A stretch of 47,384 nt of DNA. Source: Bacillota bacterium (GTDB lineage Bacteria > Bacillota > Clostridia > Clostridiales > Caloramatoraceae). The notes under the pieces were generated by a model, which worked only from the letters and a program-made list of their open reading frames with translations, was not told the origin of the DNA and made no database searches. Positions within the stretch are counted from its first letter, which is position 1; each line of letters begins with the position of its first letter. Positions 17,830 to 25,687 of this stretch are shown here, piece after piece. Where the stretch lies: NCBI GenBank assembly GCA_023415335.1, contig JAEZLD010000057.1, positions 1-47,384 of the forward strand, read 5' to 3'. The translations under genes and the position numbers were made by a program.

Positions 17830-17851
17830 ATTCAACCATATTTAATATTTA

Positions 17852-18784
17852 CTACCACCCCTTAAGAGCAGATATTTTGTAATTTATAAGCTTTGCTTCA
17901 TAGTTATCGGTTAGGCTTTTCCACTGAAGTGGTGTATGCCCCACCAGGGCCTTAAAATTTCTATTAAAGGTGGATTGAATTGTAAAGCCAACTTTTGATG
18001 CAATATCCTCCATGGATAGGTCGGTTCTCCTTATAAGGTCACAGGCTTTCTGCACCCTCACAAGATTTATGTAGTCCAACGGGGTCATATTCATTATATC
18101 TCCGAATATTCTTCTGAAGTGGGTTTCACTCATGTGACATATTTCAGAAAGTTCCTGTATTCTTATATTTCTCTTATAATTCTGGTTGATGAAATCCAGT
18201 GCCACTTCAAGCCTTGTACAGGAAACGGACTCATGGCATTTATCCACCTCATCTGGAGGATTCATTCTTGATAGTTCTATAAGCAGGCTGAATACAAGCC
18301 CCTTCACACATTCCTTATAGAACTCCCTTTTATTTTTCATTTCATCTATTATTGCCAGTATTATATTTGATGCATATGGATTTTCGTCTTTATTAACAAA
18401 CAGGGCTCTTTGATTTATTCTGCTAATAAGCTTATTGTACATCAGTGGCTTGTCCGGGTATCTTTCATGGAGAAAGCCTTCTGCATCAATAAAAAGGTAT
18501 TCCCAATAGCTTATGCTATCACCCTGGCTTTTTGTGTTATGGGGATAGTTTTTGGGTATAAAAGAAAACATTCCTTCTTTAAACTCATATCTGGAATCTT
18601 GAAGTATAAGGTCTCCCGTGCCATAATGACAATATCCAATCTCCATCAGGTTGTGAAAATGATTATTATCTATATCTCTGCCATAGTTTTGTTTCCATTT
18701 GTCACCTAGAAGTGCCAGCAATGGTTCCCCTTGTGGAATCTCATAATACCTGAGCTCCAGCTTACTTTTTTCTCTTTTGGACAT
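17852..18784 (-). CDS. AraC-family transcriptional regulator with N-terminal cupin
   Basis: 310 residues. The N-terminal half looks like an AraC sugar-binding cupin (HFHNLMEIGYCHYGTG, then KEGMFSFIPKNYPHNT). The last 100 residues hold two helix-turn-helix motifs (IQELSEICHMSETHFRRIF and MEDIASKVGFTIQSTFNRNFK). It should sense the imported sugar and activate the adjacent transport and lacZ genes. I chose ATG 18784 with GGGTGGG upstream over a GTG two codons earlier. It lies on the same strand as its presumed targets, 120 bases upstream of them. Confidence 0.92.
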   Translation of the reverse strand: MSKREKSKLELRYYEIPQGEPLLALLGDKWKQNYGRDIDNNHFHNLMEIGYCHYGTGDLILQDSRYEFKEGMFSFIPKNYPHNTKSQGDSISYWEYLFIDAEGFLHERYPDKPLMYNKLISRINQRALFVNKDENPYASNIILAIIDEMKNKREFYKECVKGLVFSLLIELSRMNPPDEVDKCHESVSCTRLEVALDFINQNYKRNIRIQELSEICHMSETHFRRIFGDIMNMTPLDYINLVRVQKACDLIRRTDLSMEDIASKVGFTIQSTFNRNFKALVGHTPLQWKSLTDNYEAKLINYKISALKGW

Positions 18785-18856
18785 AAGCACCCACCCTTAT
18801 GTAAAGAAATGTTGTTTATTACAATTATACCATATTATTACATAACAAACGTAAAA

Positions 18857-18901
18857 AAAGACTGTCCCAATGGCACATGAGCGCCCTCGAGAACAGTCTT
18901 T
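18857..18901 (-). terminator. Intrinsic terminator of the rhomboid-pyruvate kinase operon
   Basis: Stem AAAGACTGT / ACAGTCTTT followed on minus by TTTTTTT, 15 bases after the stop of the short pyruvate kinase gene: a textbook intrinsic terminator. Confidence 0.85.
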
Positions 18902-18915
18902 ATGGAAACAGTTTT

Positions 18916-19905
18916 TTATATGCAATCCCCTGCAGCCTCCTGACCAGTAGCCACCAGATACTTCATAGCCTCTACAGGATATCTTCCTGCAGCAGTTTCC
19001 CCCGTAAGCATCAGCGAGGATGCTCCATCCGCTACTGCATTATATATATCCAGCACCTCCGCCCTTGTAGGAACGGGGCTGTACTGCATGGAATTGAGCA
19101 TCTGTGTAACAACCATAAATGGCTTTACATGGCTTCTACAGTAGTCTGAGATGCTTTTCTGAACTCCCGGAAGCTTCCAAAGAGGCATTGAGTTTCCCAA
19201 ATCTCCCCTTGCAATAACTATTTCATCGCAGTTTTCAACAAGCTCCGGGAGCATTTTTACACCCTCAAGGCTCTCTATTTTAGCAAGCACCTGAACATTT
19301 TCTGCTCCTGCCTTCCAAAGGGCTGTTCTTACCTCCATAAGGTCATCCTTCCCTCTTACAAAGGGCTGCATGACTCCTGTAACTCCATAGGTTTCTGCCA
19401 AGGCTATGTTTTCATGATCACTACAGGTTAGTGGAGGAAGCATTATTATAACCCCAGGGAGGGCAATGCTCTTACGTGATTTAAGAGTTCCCCCATTTAT
19501 AACCCTGCAGCACCAGGAATTTCCTTCCTGCCTAATGGCTTCAAGCTTTATTATCCCATCATCTAAGAGTATCTCCTGCTCAGTTGATAGCCCCTTGCAA
19601 ATCTCATTTGGAATAGGAATGCCTTTTTCTCCAAGCATTACCTCCTGTCCAGTAAACAGTTCCTTAGGTCTGGTAAGCTTTCCTATCCTTAGCTCAGGTC
19701 CCTGAAGATCCATAAGAAGCTTAAGCTTTCTCCCGGTCCTACTCTGCGCTTGCTTTAAATTATCAAGCCATACCTGAGATTCCCTGAGACTGCTGTGAGA
19801 CAGGTTTATTCTTATTCCGGTCATTCCAGCATTTATAAGCTTCTCAAGCACCTGTACACTTTCACTAGCCGGACCAAGAGTCCCATAATAATCTATTCTT
19901 CTCAT
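18916..19905 (-). CDS. Pyruvate kinase-like protein lacking the C-terminal regulatory domain
   Basis: 329 residues against about 470-585 for normal pyruvate kinase. The A barrel and B lid are present (lid about 77-150) and the protein ends soon after TGETAAGRYPVEAMKYL. Most catalytic positions match E. coli PykF numbering: R32, N34 and S36 (in GIRINLSHS), D66, the AKIE lysine and glutamate, ARGDLG and TQMLNSM. The potassium-site Thr next to D66 is Leu (MDLQGPELR). Without the C domain it lacks the allosteric site. It may be a monofunctional glycolytic isozyme or an enzyme acting on another phospho-enol substrate. It is 17 bases after the rhomboid gene and co-transcribed. The reading frame is intact and the terminator follows at once, so this is not a recent truncation. 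Confidence 0.8.
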   Translation of the reverse strand: MRRIDYYGTLGPASESVQVLEKLINAGMTGIRINLSHSSLRESQVWLDNLKQAQSRTGRKLKLLMDLQGPELRIGKLTRPKELFTGQEVMLGEKGIPIPNEICKGLSTEQEILLDDGIIKLEAIRQEGNSWCCRVINGGTLKSRKSIALPGVIIMLPPLTCSDHENIALAETYGVTGVMQPFVRGKDDLMEVRTALWKAGAENVQVLAKIESLEGVKMLPELVENCDEIVIARGDLGNSMPLWKLPGVQKSISDYCRSHVKPFMVVTQMLNSMQYSPVPTRAEVLDIYNAVADGASSLMLTGETAAGRYPVEAMKYLVATGQEAAGDCI

Positions 19906-19922
19906 TTATACCTCCTATTATA

Positions 19923-20492
19923 TCACTGCCTCAGGCTATTTTTGGGAAGGACAAAGCCTGCAACAGCACCACATATCCCTCCTGCAATGTGAGTAATGTG
20001 TGAAATGTTATCCTTTACAGATAAGCCTGTTACCAGCTCATTTCCTAGATAAAATATTATGACCAGTATTAACGTTAATGGTATGCTTTTGCTGGAGCCT
20101 CCTGAAAATGAGGACATGACTATCATCATAAACACTATGCCGCTGGCTCCAAGCAGTATTGTTCTCGGAAAAAAAAGCCACTGTATTATTCCTCCTATAA
20201 AGGCTGTGGTTATAATACATAAAAGCAGGTTCCTGCTTCCATATTTTTCCTCAATTGCAGGTCCTACAACCAGCATAAGCAACATATTGCTCATGTAGTG
20301 CTCCTGCCCACTGTGCCCAAGAACGTATCCAAAAAACCTTATGTATGCCGAGGGGTCCCTTAAGGAGCATCGGTAAACGCTGAAAAACTTAAGGGTGGTA
20401 AATCCTCCTGTTAATTTATCCAATGTAAGCGCTCCAAGTGCAGCTATCGCAAATGTAAGAATAATGGGAGAGTTATATTCTATTTTTCTCAT
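19923..20492 (-). CDS. Rhomboid-family intramembrane serine protease
   Basis: 189 residues from ATG 20492 (AGAGGTG upstream; in-frame starts further up lie in the divergent promoter region). Six membrane segments. Hallmarks: HYMSNMLLM (H-x-x-x-N of helix 2), LGASGIVFMM (GxSG with the catalytic serine in helix 4) and SHITHIAGGICGA (catalytic histidine in helix 6). It cleaves membrane proteins within the bilayer; no substrate can be assigned. The transcript has a small hairpin (20523-20540) upstream and continues into the short pyruvate kinase gene. Confidence 0.88.
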   Translation of the reverse strand: MRKIEYNSPIILTFAIAALGALTLDKLTGGFTTLKFFSVYRCSLRDPSAYIRFFGYVLGHSGQEHYMSNMLLMLVVGPAIEEKYGSRNLLLCIITTAFIGGIIQWLFFPRTILLGASGIVFMMIVMSSFSGGSSKSIPLTLILVIIFYLGNELVTGLSVKDNISHITHIAGGICGAVAGFVLPKNSLRQ

Positions 20493-20615
20493 ATGCTTAA
20501 TAACACCTCTCAGATTAATATACAGGCTTCTAAATGCCTGCACTATCATATAGTATAACATCAATAGTCACATTATTCCAACCTATCCAATCTAATAGAA
20601 AGCTCAAAATGTATG

Positions 20616-20644
20616 TTGAGATTCATCACACATTATGCTATATT
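20616..20644 (+). promoter_or_regulatory. Promoter of the 20714 gene, with leader hairpin
   Basis: TTGAGA (20616-20621), 17 bases, TATATT (20639-20644) with an upstream TGC that makes an extended -10. A tight hairpin TGGACC-TTT-GGTCCA (20659-20673) follows at the expected 5' end of the transcript, then AAAGGAGG before the ATG. The 221-base divergent gap also holds the rhomboid promoter. Confidence 0.55.
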
Positions 20645-20713
20645 TTAATCGTAGAATATGGACCTTTGGTCCACTTTCCTTGCAATATATATATATTAAA
20701 GGAGGCAAAGTAT

Positions 20714-21247
20714 ATGAAAATAAAAGTTAATATGGATGCTATAGAAGCCATGCTTTTTTACTGGCACTCTGTTTGCGAAAAAGAAAAGGTATCTGACAAA
20801 TACTTATGGGACATAACTGAGCTCCCAGGACTTAAGCTTGCATATGACGACGATTTTAATGCAGATTCAGTAAGAAAGATACTCAGTGCCATATCCAACA
20901 GAGAGGCAGTTTCAAAGGACAACCAGAAGGAAGGACGTTTCTGGAACAACAACATGTGGATGACAGAGGATCTGAGCTTTACCGATATGATGGTACAGCC
21001 CATTAAACAGCTTAACATAGATGAAATGCCTGAAATTCTTGAAAGCAGAGGCATTAAGACTTCATATGAAGAGCTTGAGGTTATTTTTTCTCCTTTACAC
21101 ACTACCGAGTATTTAATAAAGGAAAACAAGCTTATTATAAACTTCTTCAGAGTGATGCCAGACTTTGGAACTGGAGAAGCCAAAATAGATGGTAAGGACA
21201 TAAAGGAATACATACTAGATAAGCTCCAGGAGCTGTGTAGTAAATAG
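20714..21247 (+). CDS. Conserved-looking cytosolic protein of unknown function
   Basis: 177 residues, acidic, soluble, no signal peptide or membrane span. It starts MKIKVNMDAIEAMLFYW, has aromatic and acidic stretches (FWNNNMWMTEDLS), and ends with GEAKIDGKDIKEYILDKL. It faintly recalls small Firmicute/spirochete proteins of the TDE2712 type, but I am not sure. The start is set by GGAGG nine bases before the ATG, and the gene has a good promoter. The rhomboid gene is divergent to it and the IS lies 41 bases after its stop. Confidence 0.6.
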   Translation: MKIKVNMDAIEAMLFYWHSVCEKEKVSDKYLWDITELPGLKLAYDDDFNADSVRKILSAISNREAVSKDNQKEGRFWNNNMWMTEDLSFTDMMVQPIKQLNIDEMPEILESRGIKTSYEELEVIFSPLHTTEYLIKENKLIINFFRVMPDFGTGEAKIDGKDIKEYILDKLQELCSK

Positions 21248-21288
21248 AAATTAAATGCAACTAATTATATAAGAAAAGCATGCCTGCG

Positions 21289-21312
21289 TGTACCGACCCC
21301 CAAAAGTTAGAC
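21289..21312 (+). repeat. IS left terminal inverted repeat
   Basis: Begins TGTACCGACCCCC and ends AAAGTTAGAC. It matches the right end at 19 of 24 positions; mismatches are mainly in the outer bases 3-6. Confidence 0.88.
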
Positions 21313-21339
21313 CAAAAATCTAACGATTGGAGGTCGGTA
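21291..21339 (+). promoter_or_regulatory. Nested hairpin at the IS left end covering the transposase ribosome site
   Basis: TACCGACC (21291-21298) pairs perfectly with GGTCGGTA (21332-21339), and inside it GTTAGA (21306-21311) pairs with TCTAAC (21319-21324). The outer 3' arm overlaps the GGAGGT ribosome site of orfA. In read-through transcripts from outside the site would be masked, a known protective device of insertion sequences. Confidence 0.65.
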
Positions 21340-21344
21340 TTTTT

Positions 21345-21923
21345 ATGGCTAAATATGGCTATGAATTCAAAAAACAAGTAGTTGAAGAATACCTTTGTGG
21401 TGAAGGTGGACGTAATTATCTTGCTCAAAAGTATGGTATTCCAAGCTCTCAAATAATTATTCAATGGGTAAAAAATTATACTGCAAATGGAGCAGAAGGA
21501 TTGTCGCGTTCTCGAAAAAATAAAGCCTATTCTTTCGAAGACAAGCTTCGTATGGTAGAATTATACTTATCAAGTGAAGTCTCATATCAAGAATTAGCAA
21601 CTCAGGAAGGGATTAATAATCCTGCGTTGATAACAAAGTGGGTGAATGATTTCAGAATAGCTGGTCCTGATGCTTTGAGATCTCACAAGAAAGGTCGGAA
21701 GAAAACATTGGATACACCTACTAAGAAGAAAGAAGCTCAACCTGTGGAAATTACACCTGTTGATACAAGTGCTGAACGTGTAAAAGAGCTTGAGGATGAA
21801 CTCCTTAAGTTGAGAATAGAGAATGCCTATTTAAAAGAACTGAGGAGGCTGCGTTTAGAGGAGGAAGCTCTTCTGAAAAAACAGCGAGAATCGTCCACAG
21901 CCTCCGAGGACAATTCAAACTAA
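21345..21923 (+). CDS. IS3-family transposase OrfA (HTH protein)
   Basis: 192 residues with two helix-turn-helix segments of the HTH_28 type (ACGEGGRNYLAQ-like start GEGGRNYLAQKYG, then SYQELATQEGINN) and a C-terminal coiled coil with leucine heptads (AERVKELEDELLKLRIENAYL) expected to mediate dimerisation. It binds the terminal repeats. The ATG at 21345 follows GGAGG. The frame ends at 21923, in the -1 overlap with OrfB; an A6 run at 21876-21881 is the likely slippage point for the OrfAB transposase. Confidence 0.9.
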   Translation: MAKYGYEFKKQVVEEYLCGEGGRNYLAQKYGIPSSQIIIQWVKNYTANGAEGLSRSRKNKAYSFEDKLRMVELYLSSEVSYQELATQEGINNPALITKWVNDFRIAGPDALRSHKKGRKKTLDTPTKKKEAQPVEITPVDTSAERVKELEDELLKLRIENAYLKELRRLRLEEEALLKKQRESSTASEDNSN

Positions 21924-21964
21924 AAGATATTCTCGCAGTTGTTAAATTTCCAAAAGCAACATAC

Positions 21965-22765
21965 ATGTATTGGCAGAAACGCTTTGATAGAGAAAATCCG
22001 GATAAGGAACTCGAAGAAAAGATTCTTGAGATTCATGAAAACAACAAGAATTATGGATATCGTCGGATGTATGGAGAACTTCGAAATCTGGGATATATAA
22101 TAAACAAGAAGAAAGTACAACGCTTAATGCAGAAGTTTGGCCTTCAGGTTACTTCTTTCACTAGGAAGAGCCGCAAATACAGTTCTTATAAAGGCAAGGT
22201 TGGTACTGTGGCCCCTAACCGAATTAGGAGACGCTTCAACACCAACATTCCTCATCAAAAGATTACAACGGATACCACAGAGTTTAAGTATTATGAGGTG
22301 GATTCTAAAGGTCATATGACGATGCATAAACTTTACCTGGACCCTTTTATGGATATGTGTAATGGTGAAATTCTGAGTTACGGTATAGACAAGCGTCCTT
22401 CAGCAACAAACGTTATGAATGCGCTGAATAAAGCTATTGAGATAACCTCTGATTGTCCCTACCGTAGAACTTTTCATTCTGATCAAGGATGGGCTTACCA
22501 GATGAAAGCATACTCCCATCACCTCAAAGAAGAGCGTATATTCCAGAGCATGTCCAGAAAGGGGAACTGCCATGATAACTCTGTTATGGAAAATTTCTTC
22601 GGTCTGCTCAAGCAGGAAATATACTACGGTGTTGTTTATTACAGTTACGATGAGTTAAAAAATGAAATCGAAAGATACATAGAGTATTACAACGAACAAA
22701 GAATTAAGGAAAAACTAGGATGGATGAGCCCTGTGCAATACAGACTCTACCTCTTGGCTGCATAA
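21965..22765 (+). CDS. IS3-family transposase OrfB (DDE integrase)
   Basis: From ATG 21965 266 residues, but the frame is open upstream (LRGQFKLKDILAVVKFPKATY) and is -1 relative to OrfA, so the active form is probably an OrfA-OrfB frameshift fusion. HTH_21 region ILEIHENNKNYGYRRMYGEL, then the rve integrase core: D in TTDTTEF, D in FHSDQGWAYQ, E in NSVMENFFGLLK. All three catalytic acids are present, so the enzyme should be functional. Confidence 0.92.
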   Translation: MYWQKRFDRENPDKELEEKILEIHENNKNYGYRRMYGELRNLGYIINKKKVQRLMQKFGLQVTSFTRKSRKYSSYKGKVGTVAPNRIRRRFNTNIPHQKITTDTTEFKYYEVDSKGHMTMHKLYLDPFMDMCNGEILSYGIDKRPSATNVMNALNKAIEITSDCPYRRTFHSDQGWAYQMKAYSHHLKEERIFQSMSRKGNCHDNSVMENFFGLLKQEIYYGVVYYSYDELKNEIERYIEYYNEQRIKEKLGWMSPVQYRLYLLAA

Positions 22766-22767
22766 AA

Positions 22768-22797
22768 TTAGCGAGGCAGCCGAAACTGTCTCGCTAA
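22768..22797 (+). terminator. Hairpin at the end of the IS transposase
   Basis: TTAGCGAG-G-CAG / CTG-T-CTCGCTAA stem (one G-T pair) three bases after the orfB stop, followed by TAAAGTCTAACTTTTT. It probably ends transposase transcription inside the element. Confidence 0.6.
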
Positions 22798-22801
22798 TAA
22801 A

Positions 22802-22825
22802 GTCTAACTTTTTGGGGTCACATCA
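22802..22825 (-). repeat. IS right terminal inverted repeat
   Basis: Reads TGATGTGACCCC...AAAAGTTAGAC on the minus strand, matching the left end at 19 of 24 positions; CA at 22824-22825 is the outer end. Confidence 0.88.
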
Positions 22826-22839
22826 AACCCTGCTTTTTT

Positions 22840-24891
22840 CTATGGTAAATATTTAATTAATATACTTCTTTGCAGCTTTACCAGTTTTATTTCTGCCACG
22901 TCGTTAGGATTAAGCTCCAGCCATTTACGATTCTCTTCTCTCACCTTATTTTTTGTAATAATGCAGTCAGAATCATTCTTAATTGATATAACATTGTCTA
23001 CAGACGCAAATAGTTTTATTTTTGAGGTCTCGCTATACTCAGGAAGTGAACTCAAAAGATTAAAAATGGTTACTCCCTTTGTGTAGTTTCTAAGCTTCAG
23101 AAACTGTGGCGGAAACACCTCTCCTGTTGTATTGTCTACAACATTTAACATTATCTGCCCCTTTAGTATTATTCCACCCTTGGTACTCTTCTTTTTCCTT
23201 TTTCTTTTACTTGTAATACTAATCAAAATAATAATTAATATAACAGCAGCAATGGGAGCTAAGGCTATCACCAGCTGCATGGTGGTAAGCCCCTGAAGTC
23301 TTGTAAGGACATCTGTAATAAAGCCCCCTTCTACTACAGCAAAGGCAATTGCCTGTGAAACTATACCACCATTGCCATCATCTGCAGTAAAGGTTATGTT
23401 TCCTTCAAGCTTTGAATCACCCTTTAAGGCAAGCTGGCTGCCAGACAGCTCTATGTCAAGCCCCTGAATATCTGATGATGCAGTGTAGGTCAGTGTGTCT
23501 AAATCAGGGTCTGAAAACAGCTCCTCAAGGTTAACAAGCTTTTCATTCCCCATAATGATCTTTATTTTCTTGAGCTTTCCTGTATATGCTGGAGGATTGT
23601 TTTTCAGGGTTAAATCCATCATCTCCGTTGCACTATAGAATATCTTTCCCTGAAGCTGCCCCTGAATTCTGAAGCTTCCTGCATTTTCTAAGCTGTAGCT
23701 GCCCCTAAAGGAGCTTCCTGCTTCATCTTTTGCAAGTGTTATTTGTTTTATTAATTCCCCCTTGCTGTCAAATACAGATACCTTAGCCTCCAGGTCCTTA
23801 TACACATCTGCATTATCAACCCTGCTGCCATTGCTGGTAAGGTACATTGTAAGCTCTACAGCATCCCCTTTATTAACATTATCAGGTGATTTAATATCAA
23901 TAACGGCCTTAAGCTTGTAGCTTAATACATAGTTAACTGTAAGCTTTTCACCGGTGGGGCTGTCAACATTAAGCGTCCACGTTCCCTGGGATGGGTTTGA
24001 GAGCTTTATAAGCGAGTACGTGGAGGACTCAGAAAGCGATGCTGTACCGGAGGGCAATGCAACAGCTGCTCCCGATGGATCATTCAGAGTCATAGATATA
24101 GGCTGAGTATGAAGCACCGTTATGGTTGCTTCCTCCACGCTGTCATTAGGTACCTGTATGGGTGCAGAAACCTTATCGCTGCCTTCTGAAGTTCCTGTAT
24201 CTATTATCTTGGAGGTGGTGTTCTCTGTATATATTTCCTGCAATATTGAGTTTAAATCTGATGCTTTTGAGGTAATGTAGCTCTTGCCCCCTGTATTAGA
24301 TGATAAGCTGTTTAAAAGCTTGCTATCCACGGTACCATCAGCATTAAGTCCTATAGTATATATTGGATAGCCCTTCCCTTTGGCATACTCCAGTGCAGAA
24401 TTGGTATCTGTAGTGCATTGCTCAGAAGCTCTTTTGGGCTCATTCTTTCCATCCGAAAGAAGTATAAGAGCCTTTTTCGCACCCTCCTCATTACCAGAGG
24501 CCTCCAGAACCTCCAGTGCTCTCTTTAGTCCAATACCCGTATCAGTATAACTAACAAGGTTAAGGCTAGTAAGATACTGAGTGATTTCATTCCTGCTCTC
24601 TTCGGAAGATATATCAGTTAACGCTTTTTCTCCTGTAAGCTCTCCTCCATAGGCAACTATCCCGATTCTGTTACCTTTCGCAGAGCCCATATCCATGTAA
24701 AGCTTTATTGCCTCATACCTAAGATTCTGGGGGTCACTGTTCTTCATAGAAATACTTGCATCTAGTACAAAAACAACATCAAGCCTTGATGATGTCTGCG
24801 TCTGTGCTTTTACATTATTCTTTAAATTAGGAATTAATAAAATAAAAGTGAGAACCATGATGCATGTGGCTTTAAAATGTCTTTTTTTCAA
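22840..24891 (-). CDS. Membrane-anchored von Willebrand factor A (VWA) domain protein
   Basis: 683 residues if it starts at the TTG (24889-24891) after AGGAGAAGGGGG, which gives a clean signal peptide ending VKA-Q. An ATG eight codons upstream has no ribosome site. The VWA domain follows (about 36-225) with a perfect metal site D44-A-S-I-S48, TDTG and LLSDGK. Then come about 300 residues of beta-rich Ig-like domains, one of cadherin/He_PIG type (FSDPDLDTLTYTASSD). A single membrane helix (about 538-559) is followed by a KRKRKKK stop-transfer and a 115-residue cytoplasmic domain. So a large outer region is tied to an inner domain of unknown fold. It lies downstream of the pilus genes and shares the VWA theme with the pilins. 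Confidence 0.85.
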   Translation of the reverse strand: MKKRHFKATCIMVLTFILLIPNLKNNVKAQTQTSSRLDVVFVLDASISMKNSDPQNLRYEAIKLYMDMGSAKGNRIGIVAYGGELTGEKALTDISSEESRNEITQYLTSLNLVSYTDTGIGLKRALEVLEASGNEEGAKKALILLSDGKNEPKRASEQCTTDTNSALEYAKGKGYPIYTIGLNADGTVDSKLLNSLSSNTGGKSYITSKASDLNSILQEIYTENTTSKIIDTGTSEGSDKVSAPIQVPNDSVEEATITVLHTQPISMTLNDPSGAAVALPSGTASLSESSTYSLIKLSNPSQGTWTLNVDSPTGEKLTVNYVLSYKLKAVIDIKSPDNVNKGDAVELTMYLTSNGSRVDNADVYKDLEAKVSVFDSKGELIKQITLAKDEAGSSFRGSYSLENAGSFRIQGQLQGKIFYSATEMMDLTLKNNPPAYTGKLKKIKIIMGNEKLVNLEELFSDPDLDTLTYTASSDIQGLDIELSGSQLALKGDSKLEGNITFTADDGNGGIVSQAIAFAVVEGGFITDVLTRLQGLTTMQLVIALAPIAAVILIIILISITSKRKRKKKSTKGGIILKGQIMLNVVDNTTGEVFPPQFLKLRNYTKGVTIFNLLSSLPEYSETSKIKLFASVDNVISIKNDSDCIITKNKVREENRKWLELNPNDVAEIKLVKLQRSILIKYLP

Positions 24892-24962
24892 GAGCTTACC
24901 CCCTTCTCCTGTCATTATGTGTATATATTCTCTACTAAATATTAATTTCCTGCACTAAACAA

Positions 24963-24997
24963 TTAAAGTGATATCATTTTTTTCGATATCACTTTAA
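24963..24997 (-). terminator. Hairpin after pilO
   Basis: Perfect 13-bp stem TTAAAGTGATATC / GATATCACTTTAA, 22 bases after the pilO stop. The minus-strand tail is weakly T-rich (TTGTTTAG). It separates the pilus operon from the VWA gene, perhaps allowing partial read-through. Confidence 0.65.
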
Positions 24998-25018
24998 AGC
25001 TGCATTGTAGTAAGTCAA

Positions 25019-25687
25019 TTAGTTATACAAATCAGTTTTTCCATAGGTTCCTTTATTGAAATCATAAGTCTCTTCTGCTTTTTCCCCATTATCAAGATAA
25101 TAAAAGGTAAGGCTGATGTTTGTGGTAAGTCCTTCACCTGATGCACCAGCAGCCATTCCTATGGTATCTATCAGTGCAGTCCTGGTATCATTCTCTATTG
25201 CATTAATCAGATTCATTGTAGCATTATAGCTTCCTGTTATGCTCAGCACCACAGGAACAGAATAAAGGCCACTGGAGGCTTGAGCGCTTGTTGTATTAGA
25301 TGCGCCTCCCTCTGTGCTTGTCTGGCTGGGATTAGAATTTACACTGCTTCCTACCCCCAGCGAAATGGATTTCAGCACGGTAGAATTAGCATCGCATAAT
25401 GCCTTTAAATCATATGCTATCTCAGAGTTTCTGTACTGCTGTGGGATTTCAAGAACAGCAGCATTATAAAGAACGGTTACTTCATTAAGCTGACTTGTAA
25501 GCTTCTCCTTAACAGAAGGGGCGTCCTTTATCCTCTGTTCTTGCACCTTAAGGGTTGCAATACTTTTCTTCTTCTCATCTATGGATGTGAGGGCAGGGCC
25601 AAGGTAGAATTTATAATATCCGTATATAATTGCTACAATAAGAAGTACAATAACAAGCACCTTTTCTCTAAGACTGAGTTTATTCAA
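25019..25687 (-). CDS. pilO: Type IV pilus alignment protein PilO-like
   Basis: 222 residues from a TTG start (25685-25687) with GGAGGTGA upstream, overlapping pilN by eight bases. It has one N-terminal membrane helix (about 14-31, VLVIVLLIVAIIYGYYKF), then a heptad-rich coiled coil (ALTSIDEKKKSIATLKVQEQ) and a ferredoxin-like domain with a low-complexity Ser/Thr/Asn stretch (SVNSNPSQTSTEGGASNTTS). PilO pairs with PilN in the membrane and links pilus assembly to the wall side. Gene order and architecture support the call more than sequence motifs do. Confidence 0.8.
   Translation of the reverse strand: MNKLSLREKVLVIVLLIVAIIYGYYKFYLGPALTSIDEKKKSIATLKVQEQRIKDAPSVKEKLTSQLNEVTVLYNAAVLEIPQQYRNSEIAYDLKALCDANSTVLKSISLGVGSSVNSNPSQTSTEGGASNTTSAQASSGLYSVPVVLSITGSYNATMNLINAIENDTRTALIDTIGMAAGASGEGLTTNISLTFYYLDNGEKAEETYDFNKGTYGKTDLYN

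Larger units (their letters stand above)
21289..22825 (+). mobile_element. IS3-family insertion sequence (IS150-type), 1537 bp, apparently intact
   Basis: It has 24-base terminal inverted repeats with TG...CA ends, two consecutive overlapping frames (HTH protein then DDE integrase), and no internal stops in either. The DDE triad is present. No 3-4 bp target duplication is visible (left flank CTGCG, right flank AACCC), so the copy may be old, or one flank has changed. It sits between two convergent genes and interrupts neither. Confidence 0.92.

Noticed and set aside
21876..21882. Classic A_AAA_AAC slippery heptamer for the IS3 frameshift
   Set aside because: The six As are in the wrong register (codons AAA AAA CAG), so only a simple A-run slip is supported; I mention it but do not claim a standard signal.
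21284..22829. Target-site duplication of the IS
   Set aside because: Flanking bases (CTGCG and AACCC) do not match for three or four bases.
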